Position numbers and translations under genes: made by a program
In this document: piece after piece, positions 11,345-24,570 of the stretch
Numbering within the stretch: position 1 is the stretch's first letter
How the letters are laid out: each line of letters opens with the position of its first letter
Source: Spinacia oleracea
Taxonomy: Eukaryota > Streptophyta > Magnoliopsida > Caryophyllales > Amaranthaceae
DNA: 64,000 bases
Direction of reading: 5' to 3'
Assembly (NCBI RefSeq): GCF_020520425.1
Contig: NC_079487.1
Location: 13,527,133 to 13,591,132, forward strand
The notes under the pieces: generated by a model
Databases searched by the model: none
The model's input: the letters and a program-made list of their open reading frames with translations, nothing else
What the model was told of the DNA's origin: nothing

Positions 11345-14300
11345 ATCCTCGGCAATTTGATTGGTACGTTATGTTTGTCCATCAGTCGTTGGGTGAAATG
11401 CGGTACTGAAGTTAAGTTCGTCCCAAGAGCTTTCTGCAATTCTTTCCAATAGGTTGATTGATACCTCGTATCACGATCAGAAACGATCGAACTAGGCACT
11501 CCATGCAACCGCACAATGGTGTTCACATATAGTTCAGCAAGTTGATCTAAACTCGAATTGTTCTTCATGGCTAAGAAATGCGCTGACTTTGTTAATCGGT
11601 CAACAATGACCCAAATAGCATTCATTCCCTTGGTTGATCTTGGTAAACCTATGATAAAATCCATTGAAACTGAATCCCATTTCCATTCTGGCACATCCAG
11701 AGGTTGCAACAAACCTGCTGGTCTTTGATGCTCGATCTTGATTCTCTGACATGTCAAACATTTAGCCACATACTCTGCCACTTCTTGCTTCATGTTGCTC
11801 CACCAATACACTTGCCTTAAATCCTTATACATCTTATTTCCTCCAGGGTGAATCGAGTATGGAGAACTATGAGCTTCTTCTAAAATTCTCTTTTTCAACT
11901 TCTCATCATTAGGCACACATAATCTTCCCTGAAACCTTAACGTGCCATCCTCTTGAATGACAAAACCAGGTGACTTCCCATTTTCCAATTCACTCCTTAT
12001 TCTTTCTAATTGCAAGTCCTTACATTGCGCTTCCTTAATCTCATCAATCAAAGTTGGTTTCATTACCAACACATTCAAGCAAGCATCTCCTTTGATAAAC
12101 TCAATTTCCATCTTTTGTAGATCATCTTGGTTGACTCGGGAGAAAGTTAGGATAGAATTTAGGTGAGACTTCCGACTTAATGCATCTGCAACAACGTTAG
12201 CCTTTCCGGGATGGTATTGAACATCAAGGTCATAATCTTTAAGAAGTTCTAACCACCTACGTTGTCTCATGTTGAGTTCTTTTTGGGTGAAAATGTACTT
12301 AAGACTCTTATGGTCCATGAAAATTTGACACGAAGCTCCATACAAATAATGTCTCCAAATTTTGAGGGCAAAAACAACAGCTGCAAGTTCGAGGTCATGG
12401 GTAGGGTAATTTTTTTCATGAATTTTGAGTTGGCGTGAAGCATAATCTATAACTTTTCCGTTTTGCATTAAGACACATCCTAACCCATTCTTAGAAGCAT
12501 CACTATAGATTACAAATCCGTCAGTTCCAGATGGAAGGGTAAGAATAGGGGCAATGTTAAGACGTTTCTTAAGTTCTTGAAATGCACATTCACAATCATC
12601 ATTCCACACAAATTTGGTATTCTTTCTAACTAATCGGGTTATGGGTAAGGCAACCTTAGAAAAATCTTGAACGAATCTTCGATAGTATCCAGCTAAACCC
12701 ATAAAACTCCGTACTTCAGGTACATTAGTTGGTCTAGACCATTCCACAATTGCTTTTATTTTCTCAGGATCACCAGATACACCTTTCTCAGAGATAATAT
12801 ATCCTAAAAATGATATTTCCTTAAGCCAGAATTCACATTTTGACAACTTAGCATATAAGTGGTTTTCAATCAACATATCTAACACTTTTCTCAGATGCTC
12901 CTCGTGTTCCTCATTACTCTTAGAATATACCAAAATATCATCAATGAAAACAACTACAAACTTATCAAGGTATGGTTTAAAAATACGGTTCATTAAATCC
13001 ATAAATACAGCTGCCGCATTGGTTAACCCAAAAGGCATCACAACAAACTCATAGTGACCATATCGAGTTCTAAAGGCTGTCTTTGGAATATCCTCGTGTT
13101 TAATTCGAAGTTGATGGTAACCTGACCTCAAATCAATCTTAGAAAACACTTTTGCACCTCGAAGTTGGTCAAACAAATCATCAATACGGGGTAAGGGATA
13201 CTTATTCTTAATAGTAATCTTGTTTAACTCTCGATAATCTATGCATAGCCTCATAGTTCCGTCCTTTTTCTTCACAAACAAGACAGGAGCTCCCCAAGGT
13301 GAAACACTAGGTCGAATATATCCTTTTTCAAGTAACTCATCTAATTGTTTCTTTAATTCTTGTAACTCAGCTGGTGCCATTCTATATGGTGCCTTAGAAA
13401 TAGGGGTGGATCCTGGAATTAATTCAATGCTGAAATCTAATTCTCTTGGTGGGAGCATACTAGGTATTTCTTCTGGAAAAACATGGGGGTACTCACAAAC
13501 AACAAGTATGTCGGTAATGGAAGGTCCAGAGGTATTTAAGTCAATAACACTACACAGATAACCAGATAAACCACTCTCAATCATTTTACGTGCTCTCAAA
13601 GCATGGACAATTTGAATCGTTGGTTTTCTTACTAACTTATGGAATGAAACTCTAGCTCCACCTGGCGTTATAAGGGTCACACTTTGCCTCGAACAATTTA
13701 GGTTAGCTTCATACTTAGTCAACCAATTCATTCCCAAGATTACATCAAATTCAGATAGGTCAAAAGCTATTAGGTCTGCTCGAAACTCAACTTTCTCTAT
13801 TATAATAGGGCAATCCTTATACATGGTTCTACATTTCACAATTTCTCCACTAGGAAGGGAAACACTCATAGCATGAAAGTCACAACATGGTTTCAAATTT
13901 AAATATTTTGCAAACAATGGAGAAATAAAGGAATGTGAAGCTCCAGAATCAAAAAGAACATGGGCTGGTAAAGAATGGATAGAGAAGGTACCGGTGATAA
14001 CATTATCATTCTCATCTGCCTCAACCTGTCTCATCACAAAAACTCTTCCAGCTGGCGGTGGTCGGGGTGGGTTGCGGTTTGAACCTCCTGTGTTGTTGTT
14101 GTTCCGACCACGATCGTTGTTAGTTGAAACTGGTCCTCTCGTGGTTGGGGTTACCTGCTTCGGACAATCTCTGATGTAATGATCATGGCTCCCACATCGA
14201 AAACAAGTGTTCGATCCTACACGGCATTCACTCTCGATGTGGCCTCTTCTCCCACACTTGGCACATTCTTGTGCCCTATTATTCTGGTTTCCACGATAAC

Positions 14301-15129
14301 CTTGTCCTTTGTTTCCAACATCGTTCCTCCTTTGGTTTCCCTGATAGCCTTGGTTAGGCTTCTTTGCTCCTCCTTGACTCTGGTTTTCATTCCTCCTTTT
14401 ATACCCAACATTCTTCGCTTCTCGAAGCAGTACCACTCGCTCTACGTTAGCTGCAATATCAACCATATCCTGGTATGAAGTAAACCTCTGAGTGGACAAC
14501 CTATCCTGGTACTTAAGGTGCAGACCTCGCTCAAAACGGTTCATCCTGGACTGCTCTGTCGACACCAAGTCTGGTGCAAACCTTGACAACTCCATAAACT
14601 TATTTGCGTATTCCAACACGCTCATTGTTCCTTGTTGCAAGTGTAGAAATTCATCTTCTTTTTGTTTCCTCAAGGATGGTGGATAAAACTTGTCTCTCAT
14701 TAACTTTTGTAGCTCGTTCCAACCAAATCCAGGCCCCTTCTTTCGCTCCTTGTTAACTTTCCACCATAATCCTGCTTGACCCGTCAAGTAAAACACTGCG
14801 AAATCAACTCTCCATTTCTCAGGGCACTGCAGGGTTCCAAACAACTGATCAATGCGACTTATCCAATCCTCGAATTCAACTTGATCAGGCTTGCCATCAT
14901 AGGATGGTGAGTTGAGTGACGAAAAGTTCTTGAACATCGTTGCGCTCTCATTCCTACTAACATCTTTCTTTTTCCGAGAATCATGGACTAATTCGGCCAA
15001 CATTGCACTCACATTTTCCAATCGTTCCATCCTTTCCTCATGGCCATTAACATGGACATACTCCTCGTGAGTAATGTCGTTATCATCGTGAACATGATGC
15101 TCGTGAAGGAAATAATGCCCTTGGTCCAA
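11338..15129 (-). pseudogene. Gag-pol polyprotein of G (long open part, 1263 codons)
   Basis: This is the retrotransposon polyprotein. Visible in order, with rough residue numbers: capsid-like region (60-230), two CCHC zinc knuckles [14 protein letters not shown] and [14 protein letters not shown] (about 285-325), aspartic protease [12 protein letters not shown] (about 390), reverse transcriptase with [13 protein letters not shown] (about 728), RNase H with [10 protein letters not shown] (about 873), the integrase HHCC zinc site (about 1095-1125) and integrase core aspartates MDFIIGLP and SDRDTRYQ (about 1157 and 1213). The frame is lost near 11410-11420 by an apparent one-base deletion inside integrase. 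The first ten residues come from an inserted solo LTR, not from gag; the likely original gag ATG is at 16544-16546, on the far side of that LTR and in phase with this frame. Confidence 0.93.
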
Positions 15130-16494
15130 GTATGCATTCTATGTTAAGTCTAATAAATGCGGTTCAGTATTAATTAACAAGTTAATAATTCAGTGAGATC
15201 AAGTGAGCTGAATGCCTAGCTAGAGGCCGCTTTAGTTCAAGTGGAATTAATGATATTAATCCACAGCTTACTCTTGACTGAACCCGTAGGGTCACACAAA
15301 TAGTACGTAAACGGATCAAGTATTTAATAGCATTAAATACTCCATCTATGAATATTCGGAACCGACGGATCTTGGTTTCAGTGGGAGCTAAGATCGTCAC
15401 AGGCAAGGAATGAATACTCCGGAAACGATGATATTGCCGGAAACGGAAATATGGATCGTATCGGAAATATAAATATTATCCAAGTCGTAGATGTTGCCGG
15501 AAACGGAAACATGGTACGTGTCGGAAAATATTATCGGAAATGGAAATATTGCCAGAATCGGAAATATTGCCGGAAACGGAAATATTGTCAGAATCGGAAA
15601 TATTACCGGAATCGGAAAATAATTCCGGAAACGGAAATATTAAATATTTGTTCGAAACGGAAATTAATTCCGGAATCGGAAATATTAAATATTGTTCGTA
15701 TCGGAAATGAATTCCGGAATCGGAAAATTTAATTGGAAGCGCATCGTACGAATAAGCATCGGACGAGGCCTGCCGGACGAGGCCCAGCACGAAGCCAGGC
15801 CATCGCCCAGCAAGCCAAGCGCGCCGCACAAACAGCCACGCCAGGCCCAGCGCAAGGCCAGGCCCAGCAGGCTGCGCGCAGCGCGCAGCGCGCAGCGCGC
15901 GCGGGCGCTGAGTGGGCTGCTGCTCGCGCGCACGCATGGGGCCCATCGTGGCTGCCGTGCGTGTGTGTGCAAGTGTTTGTGTTCGTGCACGTTTCCTAAA
16001 ACATGCAGAGTTCGGTTAATGATTAAATTCCTAATTCTATTTGATAAATTAATTAAATTAGAGTTCTTGTAGGATTCTAGGTTTAATTAATTTGTATCTG
16101 AATAGGATTTCGATTCCCTTTCCATACCGCTATAAATATGAGGCTAGGGCTCACAATTTATAACACAAGTTTCAAAGTATTCAAAGTGAGTTTTTGAGAG
16201 AAAAATTCAGTCACACATTTGCCTATAAAGTGCCGAAAATAATAGTACCTTAAGGGCGATTCTAGTTGGTCAATCTTAAAGCGGATCCGGACGTGCTGTG
16301 GACTATCTACGGAGGGACGACACTTGGAGTCCTAAAGACTTGTTCTTGTTCTGTTCGGGCGCAGCTAGGGAAGGCACGCAACAAAGAGTATGCATCTAAT
16401 CTATGCTAAATGATTATGTGTAAATAATATGTTTTCCTGGGTTTATGGTTTTTCCGCATGATTTATGAATTGTCATATGTATCATAACCTAACA
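15104..16494 (+). repeat. Solo LTR of the E family inside gag of G, TSD GCTCG
   Basis: This is a 1391-bp LTR starting TGAAGGAAAT and ending CATAACCTAACA, flanked by a perfect TSD GCTCG at 15099-15103 and 16495-16499. It matches, in opposite orientation, the LTRs at 20368, 29405 and 31038. No interior or second copy is present, so it is a solo LTR left by LTR-LTR recombination. A TATAAATA box at 16131-16138 gives plus orientation. It splits the gag gene after its first 17 or so codons. Confidence 0.95.
15418..15735. repeat. TTCCG/CGGAA minisatellite in the solo LTR
   Basis: Degenerate units of about 15-24 bp built from CGGAAATATTGCCGGAA and CGGAATCGGAAA follow one another here. The same array, reversed, sits at the same place in the three other LTRs of this family. 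It lies beside a GC-rich block (about 15740-15950). Confidence 0.8.
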
Positions 16495-16757
16495 GCTCGT
16501 TGCGAGCTCCGTTGGTAACATCGATGATAGCATCAATGGTCGACATTCTGCATAACATATCTTATCAGATTGAAGCGAAATAATAATATAAAATAAACCC
16601 TTTGATCCCGTTCCTACACTCACACTCATATTCATTTTAACTTAGCAGGATTTTAGAAAATTCTTTTTAACTCATTCCTTAAAATTCTTTACTTAAAGCC
16701 TAATGAATTCTATTCGTGCGAAAACCCGTAAGGTTTAGCACTTATGGTCCAGAACCT

Positions 16758-16772
16758 TTGCTCTTGATACCA
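16758..16772 (-). other. Primer binding site of element G
   Basis: On the minus strand TGGTATCAAGAGCAA begins 3 nt inside the LTR border at 16776. Its first eight bases fit the 3' end of plant initiator tRNA-Met, the common primer for plant retrotransposons; the extra A makes the match imperfect. Confidence 0.7.
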
Positions 16773-16775
16773 AAC

Positions 16776-19626
16776 TGTAACGCCCCGACCTCTAATTCAA
16801 TAATTAAAGCATAATTAGCAGCGGAATTAACCTAATTGGTCGGGACATTACCAGCCGTAACTTCCTTTTCGGAAATTACAAGGCAAACATCAATCATAAG
16901 CCTTTAAATACTCCAAAATATATATAATAATCCTTTATATTATCAAAATAAAAGTGCATAACTTACTAAAAGTCTTTAGTTAAAACTATTAAAACTTTAA
17001 GCATAAACTAGGTGAATACTATTAACGTGAATTCCTCGCCACTACTCGTGTCCATCGTCCCCATCAGTACCTAAAACAGAAAACAAAACGGTGAGCCGAA
17101 GACTCAGTAACGAACTATTCTAGCAGCGTAAATTCATTTCAATTCATTTTATTTAATAACACAGGGAGAATAGAATAAGTAAAACATTTAATAAAACATC
17201 ATATTCAATTCATTCATAAACTTTGCAATTTAACATGCTAGTTGTCGGCAAGTACGAACCGTGAAGGAATTCTCCACTGGGCCTGGGCCCATAAGAGCCT
17301 GGGCTCATCATCGTAACATGGGCCTGGGCCCTGAGCCTGGGCTCATAAACCATGGGAGCCTGGGCTCGTAATCCATGGGTGGACAGGTGTCCGTGGTACA
17401 TGCATGACCGGTAGATAGGAAGATGGTAGTTTATATACCGCCAGACAAACCAGATCTTTCACTTTCATTTATCATGTTGTATGTAATTTTACCAAGCCTT
17501 GGCTTGTAATTCAATTCGAAATAACATAACTCATTTAGCTCATAAAACATCATTTTGATCCTGGGATCAATAAACATATCATTTCTTTCAAAGCATTTCA
17601 TCAACATAATTTTATGAGAAAACTCAATCAAATCATATTATAATAAACAATTCAAACAAATCATATTTCATCCCACAATCCATAAAACACATCAAAACAT
17701 TTAATTCTTAAATTCAATCATAAGGTCATAATTTCATAATACATTTATAAGGATTGCGGGTACTAGCAATAGCCGTTACCTCACTTCCACGACTTTGCTA
17801 AGGATTTTCGTTGGTTCATTCGTCCTGAGCTCCGAGTCCAATTTCTTTAAAAATATTAAATAATTGAATTAGTACCAAATTGATAAATAATTTAACTTAA
17901 TAATTTCGAAACTTTATAATTAACCAATTTCTAATAATAATGTTAAAAAATATATATATATATATATAATTTCATAGTTTTAATGAAAATATAATTAAAC
18001 GCCAATTAATTGAAATTTCAATCGAAATATATATTTTTTCCTTAATTAATTTACACGAAAATCTTATTTGAATTTTGTCCTTGATAAATCCATTTAGTAA
18101 CTTATTTTAGTTAAATCGATAATATAATTTAAAATCAATATTTTATAAAATCATAAATTTTATAAGTAATGAATTTTATAAATAACGAGTTTTAATATAA
18201 ATAACGAATTTTTAATAAAATTATACTTTCGAAATTTAACGAAAATGTTATTATTAATCGAATTTTCAATCGAAATACATATATATTTTATAATTGATTT
18301 TCATGTAAATAATATTAAAAATTCCGTTTTTGTTAATTCAGGCTAAGTAATTTATTTTAGTAAAATCGATATTTGATAATTAAACCTGAAAATAAAATCA
18401 ATTTATTAGTAAATAATTATATCATAAAAACTATTAAAACATAAATATTGCTAAATTTAAAATCTGAAAATTCAGATTGGTCTTACCAAAGGCCCAAATG
18501 GTTAGTTGGCCCAATTTAATATAGGTTTGAGAAGAATAAAACAAGGCCAAAGATTCTGATTTTATTTTGTTGTGGTTTTGGGTTGAGTCACGACTGGGGA
18601 AGGGGAAGCGAGAGAAACAGGGGAAGCACGAGGGGAGGAGAGAGGAAGAGGGCGTGGAGGCTGGGCTGGGCTGGGCTTCGCCGGGGATTTCGACGGCGAT
18701 GGTGGAGGTGGTTTAGCGGAGGTGGAGCAGTTAAGGGGATGGGGGGTGGTGCTTTGCGAAACAGGGGAAACAGGGGAGGGGAAGGTGCGAGGGAGAGGGG
18801 GGGACGACGGGGTGGTTCTGGGCGGTGGTTTGGTGGACGTGGTTGTTGATGGTGGTCAGAGGAGTAGAGTGGTGCTGGTGTTGTGGTGGTTGTGGTGGTG
18901 GCGTGGGGCGAAAGAGGAGAAAGAAAGAAGGAGGCAGGGGAGTGCGGTGGTGGTGAACGGAGATAGACAGTGGGGCAGGGGTGGTTGGGCGGCGCGCTGG
19001 TGGTCGGGATAGGAGGGGAATGAGTGGTGGTTTGGTGCTTTCGGTGGTGGTCGTTGGTGGTGGTGGTGGTTGGTCCGAATCAGGGAACAAAAAGAGGAGA
19101 GAAAATTGAAATTAAATTTGGTTTTTGAGATTGAAATTGAAATTGAGTTTTGTTTGTTGTTGAAATTTCACCTTAATTTTCTGAATTTGTATATGGAAGG
19201 TGTGATGAACAAGGGAGTGCACTTGGGGTCCAAGCATTTGCATTTGGACTGAATTGAGAGGAAAAGGGGAAGGAAGGCTCCTTGCTTTGTACGTGGGAAG
19301 CAAGGGAAGAGGAGCAAAATGGAATCTTGCTATTCCAAAGGCTTCTTTTTTTTTTGTAATTTCACAATATTAGGTCCAAAAATTCAGAAATTTATTGTAA
19401 CTTTTAGAAATTTATAAAAATAGAAAAGTTTAAATAAATAAATTCGTATATAAGTGTCGTTAAAGAAAAATAATTAAATTTTCGTTCATAATTTTATCGT
19501 TTAAAATAAATCGTAAAAACGATTAAAATAACAAAATTCGATTATTCGTAATTTATTTAAAACGAAATCAAGTTAATAAATATTTTTAATTTTAATAAAT
19601 CGAGTTTAAAATTTCGGGGTATTACA
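16776..19626 (-). repeat. 5' LTR of element G
   Basis: This 2851-bp LTR is almost identical to 7637-10459. Differences seen by eye include a longer TA run near 17947-17970, scattered substitutions and an extra GGT-rich stretch near 19045-19070. It carries the element's promoter on the minus strand. Confidence 0.95.
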
Positions 19627-19631
19627 CTCGC

Positions 19632-20367
19632 AGCACTCGATGCTAGGCAGGGCTGCTGCCTTGCGCTCTTGTGCCACGCCCTTGCTCGTTGCATTCGTAC
19701 CGCATGGGCGACGAGCTCCCTTGCTCGTCGTCGCATGCCCGCACTATACAACACCCCTTAAGGGTAACACTAAGCTTCCATTGCTTCGTGCGTGCAAGAT
19801 TTGTGAATGGATTTCATAAAAATCAAATCTTTTATTATTTAAATTTATAGACGAATTAATAAATCATATTAATTTCATAAATTTAGGGCGAAAAATCGAA
19901 AATTTATTATTCAAATTTAATTTTCGATTTATTTTCATGGATTCAAATCTAGGTCATAAAATTTAAAACTTTTCAATTTTAACAAATTTTATGGTGGATT
20001 TTAATCATGGATTCCTAATTAAATTGCTAATTAATTATGAAAATCAAATCAAATTCTAAATTATTCGAATTTCAACAAATTAATTACAATTACAAATTAG
20101 GTTGTATAATTAACAAGCTTAGGCATTAAAATTGTTAAATATATACAGTAGGTCAATCATAGATTCAAGATTTACAAACAAGAATCGCAAATATTTAATT
20201 TAACATCCAAAAAATTATAAATTTTGCGTTAGAAAACTAAAACCTCCGAAAAGTCATAGTTAGGCTTCGAATTTGGGAATTCTGGGTTCGGCATCACATC
20301 TCTGATTTTAGTCAAAATTTTAAAACGTCGTTTACATGCGAAATTCACTATAAAATTATACGATTCC
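19632..20367 (-). mobile_element. E1 interior fragment (between G and E2)
   Basis: This is the continuation of 6063-7636 after removal of G. It matches the E2 interior from about 28485 to 29227, including the ends near CGATTCC at 20361-20367, where E2 is inserted. It is AT-rich and non-coding. Confidence 0.8.
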
Positions 20368-21818
20368 TGTTAAGTTATGATACATATAAAGCATATATAT
20401 TTCATGCGGAAAAACCATAAAGCCAGGAATCCAAATTAATTGTCACATAACAATTAGCATAAGTTAGGATGCATACATTTGTAGCGTGCCCTCCCTAGCT
20501 GCTCCCGAACCGAACAAGAACAAGTTTAGGACTCCAAATGTAGTCTCTCCGTAGATAGTCCACTGCACGTTCGGATCCGCCTTAGATTCAATTAACTAGA
20601 ATTTAGCCTAAGGTTTTATGTTTATTCGATTATAATTTGTAGCAAATTATTAACTTTAGTTTTAACCTTAAAACTATATGAATAATTGAATTGATTGATT
20701 ATAAATTGTGAATGCCATCTCCTATTTATATGGTAGGATTATCGGAACTAGAAACCTACTAGGATTCAATTAATCTAATCTTGTTAGAATTAGATATTAA
20801 TTTAAACTATTAAGTTAATGTTTAATTCAACAACTAACTCTAGTAGTTTTAGGAAATTAATCTTTAATCTAATCCTAATCGCTTAAGGATTCGATGTATG
20901 CACGAACTCAACGCACACACGCACGCACAGCCCACGAGGGGCGCTAGGCGCGCGCGCGCGCGGAGAGAGCTCGGCCCAGCAACTGCTCGCAGCCCACGAA
21001 GGGCGCGCGCTCTGCTGGCCTCGCTAGGCCTGGCCTTGCGCTTTTCTTGGCTAGGCCTTGCGGTGCTGGCGGGCTGCCTTGCTGCCTTGCGCGCATGGGC
21101 TTTGCTAGGCGCAGGCCTGGCTTCGTGCTGGGCCTTGCGTCAAGCAAGCTCGTCCGGTGTTTGTTTCGTACGACGCGCTTCCGATTAATTTTCCGATTCC
21201 GGAATTCATTTCCGATTCGAACAATATTTAATATTTTCGATTCTGGAATTTATTTCCGTTTCGAACAAATATTTAATATTTCCGATTCCGGAATTACTTT
21301 CCGATTCCGATAATATTTCCGATTCCGACAATATTTTCGTTTCCGGAAATATTTCCGATTCCGGCAATATTTCCATTTCCAATAATATTTTCTGATACGT
21401 ACCATGTTTCCGTTTCCGGCAACATCTACGACTTGGATAATATTTATATTTCCGATACGATCCAAATTTCCGTTTCCGGCAATATCATCGTTTCCGGAGT
21501 ATTCATAATTTGCCTTTTGATGATTTCAGCTCCTACTAGAACCGAGATCCGTCGATTCCAATTATGCATAAATAGAGTATTTAATTCACTTAAATACTTG
21601 ATCCGTTCACGTACTATTTGTGTGACCCTACGGGTTCAGTCAATAGTAAGCTGTGGATTAATATTATTAATTCCACTTGAACTGAAGCGGCCTCTAGCTA
21701 GGCATATAGTTCACTTGATCTCACTGAATTATTAACTTGTATAATTAATTAATACTGAACCGCATTTATTAGACTTAGCCTTGAATGCATACTTGGACCA
21801 AGGGCATTATTTCCTTCA
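20368..21818 (-). repeat. 3' LTR of E2
   Basis: This LTR starts TGTTAAGTTATG and ends TTTCCTTCA on the plus strand; on the element strand it is TGAAGG..TTAACA. A TATA box (TATAAATA on the minus strand) is at 20723-20730. The right neighbour, on the minus strand GACACGTGGGATAC, may be the polypurine tract, but it is a weak one. Confidence 0.85.
21178..21505. repeat. TTCCG minisatellite in the E2 3' LTR
   Basis: Degenerate units made of TTTCCGATTCCGG and AATATT follow a GC-rich block (about 20900-21170). The same layout is found at 30216-30537 and 31856-32160. Confidence 0.8.
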
Positions 21819-24462
21819 GTATCCCACGTGTCCTTAGGGACAAGTGTGCATTTCCTAATTCCTTTGTCGCTTGATGCTTGCTCATGAACATAAGGTAAGA
21901 TTTATCATCCTTATTATGTCCAGAGGTATTTCTCGGTTTCAGAGTTCAACTGATCAAATAAACAGATAATCATAGGCTATGATTCATCTGAGCACGGCCA
22001 TGCATTTTACAGTTTCTAGCTCTCCGAGTGGCCTTGTACAACTTTCAGCATCTCATCCCGATTTATGGGAGGACAATCCCAATCTTGCGATCTTGAGATT
22101 AGACTTCATTTGATAGGTGATTACCCGAGCGTTGCCGTTATAGCCTCCTTTTACGGTGTGACGGTTGACAACGTCAAAGTAATCAGTTCTCAAACAAGTA
22201 ATCTCAAATCACTCAGGTATTGAGGATTAGTGTCTAATAATTTTTATGAAATTTACTTATGACAGATTTTCATCTCTTACAGTAAAGTTTCATAGGTCTG
22301 TCCGATACTAGTCTTCCCAAAGTAAGTATCTACGCAAATGATAGCGACATTGCCATGTCCACATATTTCAAGAAACAGAACTATTAGTCATCTTGCATTC
22401 TAGTCGTCTAGCTTTTTCTATGAGTCCATCTTTATAGAAAACTCCGACCAGGGACCATTTTCAACTTTTGACATTCAAGTTCACTTGATAGACATTTCTT
22501 ACTCACAAGACTGGTCCTGACAGTCTATCTTGAATATGTCGTCAAATTGAAGGGACTCATCATTTAATACTAAACCAAGATTAAATGGAATATGAAAATA
22601 CATTTCATATATGATAAATGTTCAACCCCAATGTTTTACAACCATGGGCACCCAACCCATCTTTAAAATAGTTCATGGAATTCAAAGCTATGCTTGATTT
22701 CCAGTGCCACAATGTGAGTGTTGTTTCTCACTTGTTGCGTAGGTTTAGTTATCATGCTTTTCCAATCTTAATATCCTTTTCATCGAATGTTCTTCGAGAT
22801 AGATGATAAGATCTTTTGAGTATGTTTATTTTGTGATCTAGTCTTTCTTGCTACAATAGTGGTTCTACGCATTTTGCAATGAAAAACCATTAAGCCAGCA
22901 GACATGTGATCCACCCAAGTTCAGAGAAGAACTCTTTAACGTAAACAACCCTGTTTTATTGCTTCTTAGGCAATAAGTACTTTTACTTCAACTGTATAGG
23001 TTGCTAGTGATGCTTTGTTTGGATTTACCTATCCAAGCAGTTCATAGATATGTGGAAGACTTTCCATCTGTATCTCAGAACATAGAAATTAATATTTAAT
23101 TTCCCACGCAACAACTCATGGTCTCTAATACATGTTGCCATTTCAAAACACGATGCTCTTTAGCTCGTCCTTGCCAATGGTTAACTCCAAAGGAATGTTG
23201 CTTGATCCTTTGCTAGTGTTTATGCGTGTAGCATCAATATTTAGAATATCTTTATTTCCTTGAATCAAGAACTATTCCTATGTACCTTTTTCAAGTACCA
23301 TAAGTTTTTCTTGATTTCAATCTACTTGATCTTTACTTGGACCAATAGAGATTGGTATATGTTCGTTATGCCTGAAGCCATACGATACATTTTTGGCGAT
23401 CCTTATATTATATCATACATGATAAATTCTTTTGCAGAACAATTCCCAATTGAATTCTATTCATGTAACTTTAGCTATCCAATTTCAGTAGATACTGAAT
23501 CCAGCAAATTCTTTGACATATAATATAGGTGAAGAATCTCATTAGATTCTTTGATGTTTAACTTAGTAAATGCTTATACATTGTTCAAACATTCTTTACT
23601 TAGATTTATTCATATGGGTCGAATGTATCCAATGGAGTCTTTCGTGTTTGATTTAGTAAATGCCATTACTTAATCTAAAACAATATTATAAGATCTTTGT
23701 AAATAGATCTTGATACCCAGTATGTACTAAGTTTCGCCTTGGTCCATCATTGATGAATAATTTCAAATCTAAGTCATTAGCATTTGAATGTTATTTCACA
23801 ATAGAGAGATATGTGTGTGATACACATAGGACCAATTAAGTTTTATGTACTCCCACTAAACTTCTTATATATCTATAAGAATCATGTACATTTTATAAAA
23901 CTAAAATACTTATTAGCTTCACTAAAATACAGTTCCAATTCCCAATTGCTTGCTTAAATCTGTACTTAGATTTCATAAGCTAGCTTTCCTTTTCAAGCAT
24001 TTATTTGGATCCACAAATCCTATGACATACCATGTACATAGTTTATTCCAACATTTGATTGAGGAATACGTTTTGTCATCCAATTGCCATATGTACCAAT
24101 ATGCAATCATCGCTTGATCTATAGACTTGAGCATTACGATTATGCATGAGGTTTCAACACAATCCATGTCATGAATTTGCTTGTAACCTTTTAGAAACTA
24201 ATCTAGATTTGTGTCTGAACACAATTCCATGTTTGATGGTTTTTATCCTTAAAACCAATAGGTGTTAACCTATTCTTGCAAATCAACAAATTTTCAATTT
24301 TGTCATCAAAACAGTGGTTATGTTTTATGGTCTTTAACTATCTAAAACATTTGAGTCTATATATGGCCTTTAACCATTTTAGGGAATCTATATTTCGTCA
24401 TAGCTTTCTTACAAGTCACATACTCATTATTATCTTGATAATAGTTTGACTGCAAGTTGTAG

Positions 24463-24570
24463 GTTTCTTCAATATCTAATAGAAGAATCTCATAGTTTCA
24501 GTGACCTGAACTCTATGTTTCTTCACTATCTAATAGAAGAATCTCATAGTTTTAGTGACTTGAACTCTAT
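24463..24570. repeat. 54-bp tandem duplication in E2 interior
   Basis: A unit beginning GTTTCTTCAATATCTAATAG at 24463 is repeated from 24517 with three or so substitutions. Confidence 0.85.

Larger units (their letters stand above)
7637..19626 (-). mobile_element. Element G: Ty3/gypsy chromovirus (Tekay/Del-like), two LTRs, TSD CTCGC
   Basis: This is an 11,990-bp element on the minus strand with LTRs at 7637-10459 and 16776-19626. Both LTRs begin TGTAACGCCC and end GGTATTACA on the plus strand. It is flanked by a perfect 5-bp TSD, CTCGC, at 7632-7636 and 19627-19631. The interior shows a tRNA-Met-like primer site, gag with two zinc knuckles, protease, reverse transcriptase, RNase H, integrase and a C-terminal chromodomain-like tail. 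That order (RT before integrase) is Ty3/gypsy, and the chromodomain places it among chromoviruses. The LTRs differ by only a few substitutions and short indels, so the insertion is fairly recent. Without the nested solo LTR the element would be about 10.6 kb. Confidence 0.95.

Noticed and set aside
15476-16072. Long frames in the solo LTR, and similar ones at 20898-21313, 28149-28628, 29920-30502 and 31546-31865
   Set aside because: They come from the GC-rich block (in LTRs or the E2 interior) and from the TTCCG repeats. Translations are repeat-like or Ala/Arg-rich.
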